From the NCBI RefSeq assembly GCF_019192965.1, contig NZ_JAHTKU010000004.1:186001-250000 (forward strand): 64,000 bases of DNA, in the 5' to 3' direction. The notes under the pieces were generated by a model. It did not search any database. It saw only the letters and a program-made list of their open reading frames with translations, and was not told the DNA's origin. Positions 9,141-18,317 of this stretch are shown here, piece after piece; position 1 is the first letter of the stretch; the number at the start of each line of letters is the position of its first letter. The position numbers were made by a program, and so were the translations under genes. The DNA comes from Nocardioides daeguensis (GTDB lineage Bacteria > Actinomycetota > Actinomycetes > Propionibacteriales > Nocardioidaceae).

Positions 9141-10124
9141 ATGAACTCGGGCCCAGTTGATGTTCTCGTCGCCGGTGGCGGCGGATTCATCGGAGGTCAC
9201 CTCGTCGCTGACCTCCTCGCCCAGGGCAAGACGGTTCGTTCGGTCGACGTGAAGCCGATCGACGAGTGGTACCAGGTCCACCCGGACGCGCAGAACTCCG
9301 TCGGCGACCTGTCGTTGCTCGACCAGGCCGAAGCCGCGACCAAGGGGGCGCGCGAGGTCTACATGCTCGCCGCCGACATGGGCGGCATGGGCTTCATCGA
9401 GAACAACAAGGCCCTGTGCATGCTGACGGTGCTGACCAGCACCCACATGCTCCAGGCAGCGCAGAAGTACGACGTCGAGCGCTACTTCTACTCCTCCTCG
9501 GCGTGCGTCTACGCCGCCGACAAGCAGACCGACCCGTCGGTGACCGCTCTCAAGGAGGCCGACGCCTACCCGGCCATGCCGGAGGACGGCTACGGCTGGG
9601 AGAAGCTGTTCACCGAGCGGATGGCCCGCCACTTCCGCGAGGACTTCGGCCTCACCACCCGGATGGCCCGCTACCACAACGTCTACGGCCCGGAGGGCAC
9701 GTGGACCGGTGGCCGCGAGAAGGCCCCGGCCGCGGTGTGCCGCAAGATCGCCGAGGCGGTCATCTCCGGCCGGCACGAGCTCGAGATCTGGGGGGACGGC
9801 GAGCAGACCCGGTCCTTCATGTACGTCGACGACTGCGTCAAGGGCACCCAGATGATCCTCGCCGGCGACCACGAGGACGCCATCAACCTGGGCTCGGCCG
9901 AGCTGGTCTCGATCAACCAGCTCTACTCGATCGTCGAGGAGATCGCCGGCATCAAGTGCGAGCGGAAGTACGACCTGTCCGCCCCGCAGGGCGTGCGCGG
10001 CCGCAACTCCGACAACACACTGATCAACGAGGTCTTCGGCTGGGAGCCGTCGATCAGCCTTGCCGACGGACTGGCGACGACCTACGCCTGGGTCTACGAC
10101 CAGGTGAAGCGCGCGCAGGGCTGA
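9141..10124 (+). CDS. GDP-mannose 3,5-epimerase-like SDR enzyme
   Basis: A 327-aa product. ATG 9141 is chosen because AGGAG ends 5 nt before it; an in-frame GTG at 9135 overlaps that site. Features are VLVAGGGGFIGGHLVADLL (NAD-binding), LAADMGGMGFIENNKA (the A-D-M-G-G-M-G-F-I signature of GDP-mannose 3,5-epimerases), SSSACVYA, EDGYGWEKLFTERM (YxxxK) and the TWTGGREKAPAAVCRK substrate loop. The family converts GDP-D-mannose to GDP-L-galactose or GDP-L-gulose. It is best known from plant ascorbate synthesis and occurs in some bacterial glycan loci. Here it likely feeds an L-sugar into the surface polymer. It is followed after 7 bp by a glycosyltransferase. Confidence 0.9.
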   Translation: MNSGPVDVLVAGGGGFIGGHLVADLLAQGKTVRSVDVKPIDEWYQVHPDAQNSVGDLSLLDQAEAATKGAREVYMLAADMGGMGFIENNKALCMLTVLTSTHMLQAAQKYDVERYFYSSSACVYAADKQTDPSVTALKEADAYPAMPEDGYGWEKLFTERMARHFREDFGLTTRMARYHNVYGPEGTWTGGREKAPAAVCRKIAEAVISGRHELEIWGDGEQTRSFMYVDDCVKGTQMILAGDHEDAINLGSAELVSINQLYSIVEEIAGIKCERKYDLSAPQGVRGRNSDNTLINEVFGWEPSISLADGLATTYAWVYDQVKRAQG

Positions 10125-10131
10125 CCGGCCG

Positions 10132-11361
10132 GTGCGGATCCTCGTCCACGACCACAGCGGGCACCCCTTCCAGGCCGAGCTCAGCCGTGAGCTGGCCCGG
10201 CGCGGGCACGACGTCACGCACTCGTACGTCGAGGGCTACGTCTCCGGGAAGGGGCGCCTGGCAGCGGCCCCGGGTGAGTCGATCGTCTTCGAGGCGATCG
10301 GCGGCGCGAAGAAGGTCGACAACCAGCGGATGGCACAGCGGCTGGTGCGCGAGGTCCGCCGCGGCTTCGAGCTGGTGCAGCACGTCCGCAAGGTCGACCC
10401 CGACATCGTGATGCTGTCCAACGTGCAGATCCCGACCCTGGTGATCTTCTCGTTCGTGATGGCGCTGCTCCGCCGGCCGTGGGTGCTGTGGCACCAGGAC
10501 GTGTACGCCGTCGCGGTGCGGTCGTTCACCGGCAGCAAGCTGCCGAAGCGGTTCGCGTTGGTGGCGTGGGCGTTCGAGGTGGCGGAGCGGTGGTGCTCGC
10601 GGCGCGCCGCCGCGATCGTGGCCATCGCGCCGTCCTTCGTGCCCGTCCACGAGAAGTGGGGCACCGCCGACAAGGTCACCGTCATCCCCAACTGGGCCCC
10701 GCTGGACGAGATCGTCCCCACCGAGCGCAAGAACGACTGGGCGATCGAGCACGAGCTCGACGACGTCGCGACGCTGGTCTACTCGGGCACCCTCGGCCTC
10801 AAGCACAACCCCGCGCTCCTGGTCCGCCTGGCGCGCGCGGTGCACGACGCCGGGAAGCCGGTGCGCCTGGTGGTCGTCAACGAGGGCCCCGCGGTGGAGG
10901 TGCTGCAGGACGAGGCGCGCCGGCTCGACGTACCCGTCACCCTGCTGCCGTTCCAGCCCTACGAGCGGTTGCCGGAGGTGCTCGGCAGCGGGGACGTGCT
11001 CGTGGTGCTCCTCGAGCAGGAGGCCGGCGCCTTCTCGGTGCCGTCCAAGACGCTGTCCTACCTGTGTGCGGGGCGTCCCGTACTGGGCCTGATGCCGGGC
11101 GAGAACCTCGCCTCGTCGCTGGTCACGCGCGCCGGCGGTCTCGTGCTCCCGCCGGCCGACGGCTCGCTGCACGAGGCGGCGAGCTGGGTGAGCGGCGTCC
11201 TGGCCGACTCCGACCTCCGCACCGAGCTCGGTGAGGCCTCCCGGGACCTGGCCGAGCAGGAGTTCGCGCTCGAGGGGTGTGCGACGAGGTTCGAGCGCCT
11301 GCTTGCTGCTCAGGCGGGCGTCCCGGCCGGTGATCGGCGATCCCTCGCAAAGTTCTCGTGA
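10132..11361 (+). CDS. GT4-family glycosyltransferase (WbuB-like)
   Basis: A 409-aa product from GTG 10132, 7 bp after the epimerase gene, so in the same transcript. The N-terminal MRILVHDHSGHPFQAELSRE and LARRGHDVTHSY start the GT-B fold. VTVIPNWAPLDEI, LVYSGTLGLKHNP and the C-terminal SVPSKTLSYLCAGRPVLGLM are the donor-binding features of the WbuB/WcaI-like group. A hydrophobic helix (IPTLVIFSFVMALL) near residue 105 suggests membrane association. With its neighbour it may transfer the L-sugar made by the epimerase. Acceptor unknown. Confidence 0.9.
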   Translation: MRILVHDHSGHPFQAELSRELARRGHDVTHSYVEGYVSGKGRLAAAPGESIVFEAIGGAKKVDNQRMAQRLVREVRRGFELVQHVRKVDPDIVMLSNVQIPTLVIFSFVMALLRRPWVLWHQDVYAVAVRSFTGSKLPKRFALVAWAFEVAERWCSRRAAAIVAIAPSFVPVHEKWGTADKVTVIPNWAPLDEIVPTERKNDWAIEHELDDVATLVYSGTLGLKHNPALLVRLARAVHDAGKPVRLVVVNEGPAVEVLQDEARRLDVPVTLLPFQPYERLPEVLGSGDVLVVLLEQEAGAFSVPSKTLSYLCAGRPVLGLMPGENLASSLVTRAGGLVLPPADGSLHEAASWVSGVLADSDLRTELGEASRDLAEQEFALEGCATRFERLLAAQAGVPAGDRRSLAKFS

Positions 11362-11451
11362 GACGCGTATCTCCCACGGCACTCGGTCGTTGAGAGGTTC
11401 GCGGGACCGCCTCACCCGCATTCGGGGACACATTTCTGGTGGAGGTCACTG

Positions 11452-12159
11452 GTGAAGAAGCGGGCGTTCGACGTCGTCGTCATCTGCCTGGCTGCTGTGG
11501 TGTGGGTGCCTGTCGTGGCACTCTCCGCGGTTGCCGTGCTGGTGCTGTCCGGTCGACCGATCTTCTACAAGTCGCGGCGCTGGGTGGGTCCCAGTACCGC
11601 CATCGAGATGATGAAGCTGCGGGTGATGGTGCCCAACGCCAACAAGGTGACGGCGCCCGTCGAGGCAGGCCGCTTCCTGAACACGCCGCCGGACTCGCCG
11701 CTCTACACGCCGGTCGGCCGCGTGCTCGACCGGCTCGGGCTCAACGAGATCCCGCAGTTCGTCCATGTGCTGCGCGGCGAGATGAGCATCGTCGGCGCCC
11801 GCCCGCTGACCGACGTCGTCCGCGACGCGCTGCGTGACCAGCACGGCGACATCGACGCGCGCTGGGTGACCCCGGCGGGCCTCACCGGCCTCCCCCAGCT
11901 GATCGGCCGCCACGGCATCGACGACCAGCAGCGGCTGGCCCTGGAGTCGGCGTACTCGATGCGCGCGGCCACGGCCCCCAGCCTCCGGCTCGACTTCATG
12001 ATCCTGCTCCACACGGTGCTGATCACCTTCGGGCTGCGCAAGCCGATGACCTACGAGAAGGCGCTGCGCCTCGCCGAGCCGCGCCGCCGCCGCGTGCACA
12101 CCCACGAGCTCGCCCCCCAGCGGTACGTCGCCCCGGCCGCCGAGGCCGACGTCGCCTGA
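11452..12159 (+). CDS. Initiating sugar-phosphate transferase (bacterial sugar transferase family)
   Basis: A 235-aa product from GTG 11452, with GGAGG 7 nt upstream. One N-terminal membrane helix (VVVICLAAVVWVPVVALSAV) is followed by the polyprenyl-phosphate hexose-1-phosphate transferase core: MMKLRVMVPNANK, GRVLDRLGLNEIPQFVHVLR and GEMSIVGARPLT. This is the short, monotopic form (PglC/WcaJ C-terminal domain type), which starts glycan assembly by moving a sugar-phosphate to undecaprenyl phosphate. It ends in an Arg-rich tail. The transcript is closed by the strong hairpin at 12266-12319. Donor sugar unknown. Confidence 0.92.
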   Translation: MKKRAFDVVVICLAAVVWVPVVALSAVAVLVLSGRPIFYKSRRWVGPSTAIEMMKLRVMVPNANKVTAPVEAGRFLNTPPDSPLYTPVGRVLDRLGLNEIPQFVHVLRGEMSIVGARPLTDVVRDALRDQHGDIDARWVTPAGLTGLPQLIGRHGIDDQQRLALESAYSMRAATAPSLRLDFMILLHTVLITFGLRKPMTYEKALRLAEPRRRRVHTHELAPQRYVAPAAEADVA

Positions 12160-12265
12160 GCGAACAGTCGAGCCCGCGAGGAACGAGCGGACTCGACGTG
12201 GTGAGCGAAGGTTGAGCAAGCGCCGCGGCTGAGCTCGCGAAGCCGCGACACGCGCGTCGAAACCC

Positions 12266-12319
12266 ACCCTGCAACGAGAGAACCCCAGGCCTCGGCCTGG
12301 GGTTCTCTCGTTGCAGGGT
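12266..12319. terminator. Bidirectional terminator hairpin
   Basis: A perfect 25-bp stem: ACCCTGCAACGAGAGAACCC... at 12266-12290 pairs with 12295-12319 around a 4-nt loop CTCG. It lies between the convergent sugar transferase and TylF-like methyltransferase genes, as expected for a shared terminator. The preceding 12160-12265 is an intergenic repeat of the GAGCCCGCGAGGAACGAGCG kind with no gene. Confidence 0.9.
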
Positions 12320-12324
12320 GTCGC

Positions 12325-13038
12325 TCAGCGCATCTGGATGGCGAGGTGACCGAAGTAGTGCCACGCGGAGGCGAGCACGTCGTACTCCCGCATGTAGGCG
12401 GAGCAGTAGTTGTCGAGCGCCTGGAACTCGTTGAGCACCGAAGAGAACTCGTCGAAGACCACGATCGTGCCCGGGGCGAGCAGCGCGTCGAGCCGGGTGA
12501 GCACGTAGAGGGCCGAGGAGTAGAGGTCGGAGTCCACGTGGACGACGAGCTGTCCCTGGGGCTCGAACTTCTCCAGGAAGGAGTCGAGGGTGTGCTGGAA
12601 CCAGCCGGGCACGAAGGAGACCCGCTCGTCGTCGATGTCGGGCAGCGCGCCGTCGACGTCGAAGTGGGCCTTGACCATCTGGCCGTCGAAGCGCTTCCAG
12701 TCCTCGGGCAGGCCCTCGAACGAGTCGAACCCGTAGAAGCGGGACTCGGGGTTCTTGTTCAGGCTGGACCAGTGCCGGATCGAGTCGCCCTGGAAGACGC
12801 CGAACTCGAGGTAGTCGATCGGCGCGTCGCCGATCAGCTGCGCGTGCACGTGGTCGTACATCTCGGTGCGCTCGTCGAAGGCGGGGGTGCCGGCGGGGAC
12901 GTGCTCACGTCGCCAGGTCTCGATCTTCGGCAGGTTGACCAGGGTGTCGAGGCGACGGCTGTCGACACCGACCTTCGCGATCGCGACCTTGGACTTGATC
13001 CGGAAGCTGGCCAGGGCGTCCTGGAGGGAACGTGCCAC
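12325..13038 (-). CDS. TylF/MycF-like SAM-dependent methyltransferase
   Basis: A 237-aa product from GTG 13038, with AGGAGA upstream. IDYLEFGVFQGDSIRHWSS is the modified motif I of the TylF/MycF family. FYGFDSFEGLPEDW (acidic loop), HVDSDLYSSALYVLTRL and VVFDEFSSV, which includes metal-binding Asp residues, complete the pattern. Such enzymes are metal-dependent O-methyltransferases of deoxysugars; a glycan sugar is likely here. It lies 44 bp after the FkbM gene on the same strand and probably forms the last gene of the ligase-FkbM-TylF operon. Confidence 0.85.
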   Translation of the reverse strand: MARSLQDALASFRIKSKVAIAKVGVDSRRLDTLVNLPKIETWRREHVPAGTPAFDERTEMYDHVHAQLIGDAPIDYLEFGVFQGDSIRHWSSLNKNPESRFYGFDSFEGLPEDWKRFDGQMVKAHFDVDGALPDIDDERVSFVPGWFQHTLDSFLEKFEPQGQLVVHVDSDLYSSALYVLTRLDALLAPGTIVVFDEFSSVLNEFQALDNYCSAYMREYDVLASAWHYFGHLAIQMR

Positions 13039-13082
13039 GAGAGGTGGTCTCCTGTCGGTGGGGGTGGAGGGAGCGGGGTGGG

Positions 13083-13832
13083 TCAGTGGTCGCGGACCAC
13101 GAGGACGTCGCACTGCAGCAGGCGTCCGGTCGGGTCGGAGAACCCGGTCTCGAGGCTCTGCAGGCGGTAGCCGTGCTCACGCAGCACCGCGATGGTCTGC
13201 TCGGCCAGCTGCTGGCCCTCGTAGAGCTCCACGAAGGAGACCTCGAGCTGCATCGCGTCGAAGCGGCCGAGCAGGTCGCCGGCACCGGCCATCACCTCGG
13301 CCTCGTAGCCCTGGGTGTCGATCTTGAGCAGCGTGCGGGAGGGCTCGATCGCGAACCTCTCGACGAGCGCGGCGACCGTGGTCACCTCGACCCGCTCGAC
13401 CGCGACGTACGCCGAGTCGGGCGCGCCGTCGAGGTGGGCCTGGGTCATGCCGAGGATCGAGGAGGAGTAGGAGTTGGCCGCGACGTTGATGTCGGTCTCG
13501 CCGGGCTCCCGTCCGACGGCGGCATTGACCGCGTGCCAGTGCGGGTCCTTCGCTGCACGGCGGGAGAGCTCGCCGAACGCACCGGAGAGGGGCTCGCAGC
13601 TGACGATCCGTCCGGTGTACCCGGAGCGGCGCAGGCCGAGCGCGTACTGGCCGACATTGGCGCCCACGTCGAGGACGGTGTCGATGCCCCTCGCGTCGAG
13701 GGTCCGGGCGACCTGCCGGGTGAAGATGCCGCGGCTGACGTCGAGGTCGAGGCGGTGCAGCCCGCCGCGGACGGCGAGCTTGGCTCGCTCCCGGACGCGG
13801 TTCTTCAGGCTCTGGTCGGGGCCGTTGCTCAT
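13083..13832 (-). CDS. FkbM-family methyltransferase
   Basis: A 249-aa product from ATG 13832, with GGAGA 7 nt upstream. The start overlaps the stop of the ligase gene (ATGA). Motif I, TVLDVGANVGQYALGLRRSG, lies near residue 51. IVSCEPLSGAF follows, and the FkbM hallmark LLKIDTQGYEAEVMAGA lies near residue 165, followed by LEVSFVELYEGQ. It is a second, more canonical FkbM enzyme than the one at 3771. It should O-methylate a sugar of the polymer. Translational coupling to the O-antigen-ligase gene argues for a shared pathway. Confidence 0.93.
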   Translation of the reverse strand: MSNGPDQSLKNRVRERAKLAVRGGLHRLDLDVSRGIFTRQVARTLDARGIDTVLDVGANVGQYALGLRRSGYTGRIVSCEPLSGAFGELSRRAAKDPHWHAVNAAVGREPGETDINVAANSYSSSILGMTQAHLDGAPDSAYVAVERVEVTTVAALVERFAIEPSRTLLKIDTQGYEAEVMAGAGDLLGRFDAMQLEVSFVELYEGQQLAEQTIAVLREHGYRLQSLETGFSDPTGRLLQCDVLVVRDH

Positions 13833-15235
13833 CGAGAGGTCTCCGTCAGGTCGGTCGCGGTGGTCACGGGGAGGGCGAGGTCGGCGTCGTCCTCCCCCTC
13901 GGTCTCGGGGCCGTCGGTGTCGCCGGTGTCGTCGGTGCCGTCGCGGTCGGGACGCATCCCCATCGCGAGCAGGATCGCCGGGGCCATCGGCACCCACAGG
14001 GTGCGGTCCTCGAGGGCCGGCACCGTGGGCGTGATCGCGATGAACGCCCACACGAGGTAGCCGATCCGGCGGTTGACGTGGGTGCCGATGATCGGCCGCG
14101 CCATCGTGAAGAGCACCATCAGATAGCCGAGCAGGCCGAGCAGGCCGATGCTCACCGCGACGCCGAGCACCACGTTGTGGACGTAGATCGCCTGGGCGAA
14201 GCCGTTGCCGAGCACGGGGTGCTGGAAGAAGAGGTCGAGGCCGAAGTTCTGCGCGTTGAGCCGGGCCTGGTCGGCGACGAGGGCGTCCCCGGTGCCGGCG
14301 AGACGGCTCAGCGCGGAGGTGTCGCCCGAGGAGTCGATGAGCAGCGGCAGCGCGACGATGCCGATCGCGATGAGCATGGCCAGGACGAAGCCCTTGACCG
14401 CCGAGCGCTCGACGAAGGGCACCATCAGCACGAGCCCGGCGACCACTGCGGCGGCGGCCCGGCTGCCGCTGGTCACGACCGAGGCCAGGGAGGCGGCCAC
14501 GCAGGCAGCGACCAGCAGGCGGTACCAGAGCGACGTGCCCTGGCGCCACAGGTACATCAGGGCCGCGAAGGCCATCACGCCCGCCTCGCCGAAGGCGTTG
14601 GGGTGGTGCGTCAGGCCGACGCTGCGGCCCGCGATCGAGTCACCGATCGGCGAGTAGAGGACGCTCGCCATGTGACCGGCGACGTAGCTCCACAGCAGCA
14701 GGTCGACGGTGCGCCATCCCGGCGCCCAGATCGCCATCAGGCCGACGAGGCCGACCAGCACGATCAGCCACTGGACGAACTGGAAGGCGCTGACGACAGG
14801 GGCCGGCGAGAAGACCGTCGACAGCGTGCCGGTCGTCAGCACGAGCAGGACGCCGAGCACGTAGCCGAGCGGCAGGTGGACAGGCCGTCCCAGGACGGTC
14901 GGGAGCAGGAGCAGCACGGCGAGGCCGAACAGGCCGTCCGTCGGGGTGATCGCCATGTCCGGGCTCGGCGCGACGCCCTTGTACATCGGCGCGGTCGCGA
15001 ACGCCGCCATCATCACCAGCAGCGCCACCCGGTCGCGGCCGAGAACGGCGAGCGCGGCGACGAACCCGGCGAGGGCGACCCCGACCAGGGCCATGATCGG
15101 CCCGCGGGCGGACACGGCCGCCAGCACGACCGCCAGCAGCACCATCGCGACGGTGACCGCACGGCGCTCGACGACACCCGTGCTGCCGTCGCCCCTCGCC
15201 GCCGTGGGCGGTCGCGCGGTGGTCTGGTTGGGCAC
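13829..15235 (-). CDS. O-antigen ligase/polymerase-family membrane protein
   Basis: A 468-aa product. GTG 15235 is chosen because AGGAGA lies just upstream; the frame is open to 15322. About 10-12 membrane helices are visible, beginning AVTVAMVLLAVVLAAV. A large periplasmic-type loop contains the RLAGTGDALVADQARLNAQN stretch and the Wzy_C/WaaL motif FFQHPVLGNGFAQAIYVHNV, with the conserved H-P-x-x-G-x-G and H-N. These proteins polymerise repeat units or attach finished glycan to an acceptor. A 40-residue Asp/Glu/Thr-rich tail follows the last helix. It heads the operon with FkbM and TylF-like genes. Confidence 0.9.
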   Translation of the reverse strand: MPNQTTARPPTAARGDGSTGVVERRAVTVAMVLLAVVLAAVSARGPIMALVGVALAGFVAALAVLGRDRVALLVMMAAFATAPMYKGVAPSPDMAITPTDGLFGLAVLLLLPTVLGRPVHLPLGYVLGVLLVLTTGTLSTVFSPAPVVSAFQFVQWLIVLVGLVGLMAIWAPGWRTVDLLLWSYVAGHMASVLYSPIGDSIAGRSVGLTHHPNAFGEAGVMAFAALMYLWRQGTSLWYRLLVAACVAASLASVVTSGSRAAAAVVAGLVLMVPFVERSAVKGFVLAMLIAIGIVALPLLIDSSGDTSALSRLAGTGDALVADQARLNAQNFGLDLFFQHPVLGNGFAQAIYVHNVVLGVAVSIGLLGLLGYLMVLFTMARPIIGTHVNRRIGYLVWAFIAITPTVPALEDRTLWVPMAPAILLAMGMRPDRDGTDDTGDTDGPETEGEDDADLALPVTTATDLTETSR

Positions 15236-15252
15236 TGGTCTCCTCGTCGGGT

Positions 15253-15276
15253 CCGTTGTCGTCGTACCGACAACGG
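15253..15276. promoter_or_regulatory. Inverted repeat upstream of O-antigen ligase operon
   Basis: CCGTTGTCG at 15253-15261 is repeated in reverse complement at 15268-15276 with a 6-nt spacer. It lies 18 nt upstream of the chosen GTG, in the position of an operator or 5' leader hairpin. The binding protein is unknown. Confidence 0.4.
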
Positions 15277-15318
15277 CGGAAGGGAGTCTAGGCGACGGAC
15301 TTTCTCCTCCGCCGGTGA

Positions 15319-15594
15319 TCAACCGCCTGCGAAGGGAGGCAGGAACTCGACCGTCTCGCCAGGGTGGACGACGACCGCGGCCGGGTCCTCCGAGGACACC
15401 GGACGCTCGCCGACGAGCACCGAGCAGACGCCGACGACGTCCGGCAGCCGGGTGCCCGGGTGCCGGCCGACCACCTCGGCGCGCAGCTCGGCGAGGGTCA
15501 CGGGACCGGTCACGGCCACCTCCTCCTCCGCGATCCCGGCGGCCGCGCGGGCGGCGGCCCAGTAGCGCACCCGAATGACCTGCGTCTCACTCAC
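15319..15594 (-). CDS. MoaD/ThiS-family ubiquitin-like sulfur carrier
   Basis: A 91-aa product from GTG 15594. It has the beta-grasp fold pattern ([20 protein letters not shown] ... [14 protein letters not shown] ... [18 protein letters not shown]) and ends in Gly-Gly, the residue pair that is adenylated and thiocarboxylated in MoaD and ThiS. No moaE, moeB or thi gene is nearby, so the pathway (molybdopterin, thiamine, or another sulfur transfer) cannot be chosen. It is divergent from the GlnR-like gene with 130 bp between. A MoaD-like gene beside glnR is, to my knowledge, a recurring actinobacterial arrangement. Confidence 0.88.
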   Translation of the reverse strand: MSETQVIRVRYWAAARAAAGIAEEEVAVTGPVTLAELRAEVVGRHPGTRLPDVVGVCSVLVGERPVSSEDPAAVVVHPGETVEFLPPFAGG

Positions 15595-15724
15595 CTCGTC
15601 GCCCCTTCCCCGTTGCCCACATGTTTCGGTATCGTCCCTCACCAGAAAACTGGCCGTTGCCCAGCGTTGCGTTTCGGTCTCGACCCGGTGCCGCCGTAAC
15701 GGCCGCGCCGTTGAGGAGGCCAGG

Positions 15725-16465
15725 ATGAGCACTCTCCTTCTGCTGACCAGCGCACTGCAACCCTCGGCCGAGGTCCTGCCCGGTCTCGCGCTGCTCGGCC
15801 ACCAGGTGAAGATCCTGCCCGCCGAGGGCAGCGCGCTGCTCGACGCCCCCGGCTCGGACCTGCTGCTCGTCGACGGCCGCCAGGACCTCGCGGGCGCCCG
15901 CGACCTGTGCCGGCTGATCCGCACGACCGGCAGCGACGTCCCCGTCGTGCTCATCGTGACCGAGGGCGGCCTCGCCGTCGTCAACCACGACTGGGGCATG
16001 GACGACGTCGTGCTGCACACCTGCGGCCCCGCCGAGCTCGAGGCCCGGATCCGGATGGCGATCGGCCGCCTCAACGCTGCGCGCGACGCCGCCGACCCGG
16101 ACTCGCACCTGATCCGTTCCGGCGAGGTCGTCGTCGACGAGGCGACCTACACCGCCAAGGTGGGTGGCCGCACGCTCGACCTGACGTTCAAAGAGTTCGA
16201 GCTCCTCAAGTTCCTCGCCCAGCACCCGGGCCGGGTGTTCAGCCGGCAGCAGCTGCTGCAGGAGGTCTGGGGCTACGACTACTTCGGTGGCACCCGGACC
16301 GTCGACGTCCACGTCCGGCGGCTGCGCGCCAAGCTCGGCCCCGAGAACGAGACCCTGATCGGGACCGTGCGCAACGTCGGCTACCGGTTCGTCCTGCCGT
16401 CCAAGGAGGCAGCGGCCGAGGCCGACGCCGCCGCCGTCGTCGAACGCGACGAGCAGCGCGCCTGA
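15725..16465 (+). CDS. glnR: GlnR-like atypical OmpR-family response regulator
   Basis: A 246-aa product from ATG 15725, with GAGGAGG about 7 nt upstream. The N-terminal receiver-like domain ([16 protein letters not shown] ... [20 protein letters not shown]) lacks the acidic pair of true receivers but keeps an Asp in VDGR, as in actinobacterial GlnR. The C-terminal winged helix [20 protein letters not shown], then [15 protein letters not shown] and [11 protein letters not shown], is nearly identical in pattern to mycobacterial GlnR. GlnR controls nitrogen assimilation without a partner kinase. The nearby mshD, ppk and pst genes match the actinobacterial glnR neighbourhood. An Ala/Glu-rich tail follows the DNA-binding domain. 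Confidence 0.85.
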   Translation: MSTLLLLTSALQPSAEVLPGLALLGHQVKILPAEGSALLDAPGSDLLLVDGRQDLAGARDLCRLIRTTGSDVPVVLIVTEGGLAVVNHDWGMDDVVLHTCGPAELEARIRMAIGRLNAARDAADPDSHLIRSGEVVVDEATYTAKVGGRTLDLTFKEFELLKFLAQHPGRVFSRQQLLQEVWGYDYFGGTRTVDVHVRRLRAKLGPENETLIGTVRNVGYRFVLPSKEAAAEADAAAVVERDEQRA

Positions 16466-16678
16466 GGCCGCCGCGGGTGAGCCTGCGAACCCGCGGATGA
16501 CGGCCGGAGGTTGAGGAGCGTCGGCTAGGGCCGAGCCTGCGAGGCCCCAGCGACGCGTCTCGAAACCTGAGGCCGCCGCGGGTGAGCCTGCGAACCCGCG
16601 GGAGCTCGTCGAGTAGCCCGAGCCCCTGGGCGAGGGCGTATCGAGACGTCTCGATACGCCGCTCGCTGGCGCTCGCGG
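16466..16678. repeat. Intergenic repeats between glnR and glutamate-synthase-like gene
   Basis: A 34-base unit beginning CTGAGGCCGCCGCGGGTGAG occurs at about 16463 and again at about 16567. Between and after them are GGTTGAGGAGCG, CGTCTCGAAACC and a stem formed by CGAGTAGCC...GAGACGTCTC...GGCTACTCG around 16608-16687. Motif style resembles the repeat array at 3.4 kb. No gene is seen. Confidence 0.7.
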
Positions 16679-18248
16679 CTACTCGACGAGCTCAGGGCGC
16701 CACGACGTGCGCCCCTGCTCGTCGAAGTGGTCGGCGGTGCCCATCAGCCGCAGCACCTGCTCGCGCAGCTCGGGCCCCAGCTCGCCCCACCCGTCCTTGT
16801 AGCCGTAGACCGACGCCAGCGACCGGGCGTCGTAGTCGCCGTTGAAGACGTCGACGTCGGCGCAGGTGATCAGGGACGGGTGCGCGACGCCGACGGCGGC
16901 CGACACCCGGGTGAGCTCCTTGCGCAGGGTGCGCAGGTAGGCGGCGCACCGCTCGGCCTTGGACACCGGGTCGAGGCCGTGGACCAGCCACGGGTTCTGG
17001 GTCGCGATGCCGGTCGGGCAGTGGTCGGTGTGGCACTTCTGCGCCTGGACGCAGCCGATCGAGAGCATGGCCTCCCGGGCGACGTTGATCATGTCGGCGC
17101 CCAGCGCGAACGCGACGATCGCATTGTCGGGCAGCCCGAGCTTGGCGGAGCCGATGAACGCGACGTCGTCGGTCAGCCCCATCTCCGCGAACGTCCCGTA
17201 GACCCGGGAGAAGCCCATCCGGTACGGCAGCGCGACCGAGTCGGCGAAGATCAGCGGCGCGGCGCCGGTGCCACCCTCTCCCCCCGTCGACGGTGACGAA
17301 GTCGACCCCGCGGTCGCGGGGCGACATCAGCCGGGCGAGCTCCTCCCAGAAGTCCATCGCACCCACCGCGGACTTGATGCCGACCGGCAGGCCGGTCTCG
17401 GCCGCCAGCATCTCGACGAAGTCGAGCATCGAGTCGACGTCCCGGAAGGCGGTGTGCCGCGACGGCGACGAGCAGTCCCTGCCCTCCGGGATGCCGCGGA
17501 TCTCTGCGATCTCGGCAGTCACCTTCGCTGCCGGCAGCAGTCCGCCCAGGCCGGGCTTCGCGCCCTGGCTGAGCTTGATCTCGAGCGCCTTGACCGGCGC
17601 CGAGGCGATCATCTCCTTCAGGCGCGGCAGCGAGAAGTCGCCGTTCGCGTCGCGGCAGCCGAAGTACGCCGTACCGATCTGCAGGACGAGCCCGGCCCCG
17701 TTGCGGTGGTACGGCGAGATGGCGCCCTCGCCCGTGTTGTGCAGGCATCCGGCCGCGGCGGCGCCCTTGTTGATCGCGGTGATCGCGTGCGACGACAGCG
17801 AGCCGAAGCTCATCGCGGACACGTTGACGACCGAGTCCGGCCGGAACGCCTTCGCGCGCCCCCGCGGACCGCCGAGCACCTTGGCCGCCGGCAGCGTCCA
17901 GTTGTGGTCCTGGTCGCTGGGCAGCTCGTCGGCGAACGTGCGCTGCTTGATGTAGGCGTGTCCCTGGACGTGCTCGACGTCGACGTCGGTGCCGAACCCG
18001 AAGTAGCTGTTCTCCCCCTTGCTGGAGGCGTAGACCCAGGTCCGCTGGTCGCGGCTGAACGGCCGCTCCTCCTCGTTACTGGTCACGATGTACTGACGCA
18101 GCTCGGGACCGATCGTCTCCAGCCAGTAGCGGAAGTGCCCGATCACCGGGAAGTTGCGCTGCAGGGCGTGCTTCTTCTGGGCGAGGTCGCGAGCGGCGAG
18201 CGCCCCGAGCGCCACGGCCGCCCCGCCCACGGCGTGGCTCAGCTTCAT
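16679..18248 (-). pseudogene. FMN-binding glutamate synthase family protein, frameshifted
   Basis: Read from ATG 18248, the frame runs MKLSHAVGGAAVALGALAAR (one N-terminal membrane helix) through the FMN/glutamate-synthase domain (NVSAMSFGSLSSHAITAINK, HNTGEGAISPYHRNGAGLVL, EIKLSQGAKPGLGGLLPAAK) to VDFVTVDGG. It then shifts frame at six G (17280-17285, C on the plus strand). With five G the reading becomes DGGEGGTGAAPLIFADSVAL and continues to the stop at 16679 through CVQAQKCHTDHCPTGIATQ (3Fe-4S cysteines). The repaired product would be 522 aa, full length for this family. So one extra base separates it from an intact gene. The family (COG0069) is related to the large GOGAT subunit but lacks the amidotransferase domain. 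It may be a real mutation or a sequencing error. Confidence 0.85.
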
Positions 18249-18317
18249 GGAGGAAGTCCTACCGTGTCGCGATGTCGCGTGTACAACGGCGCCAGGGCGG
18301 CCGGATAGCGTGGCGAG

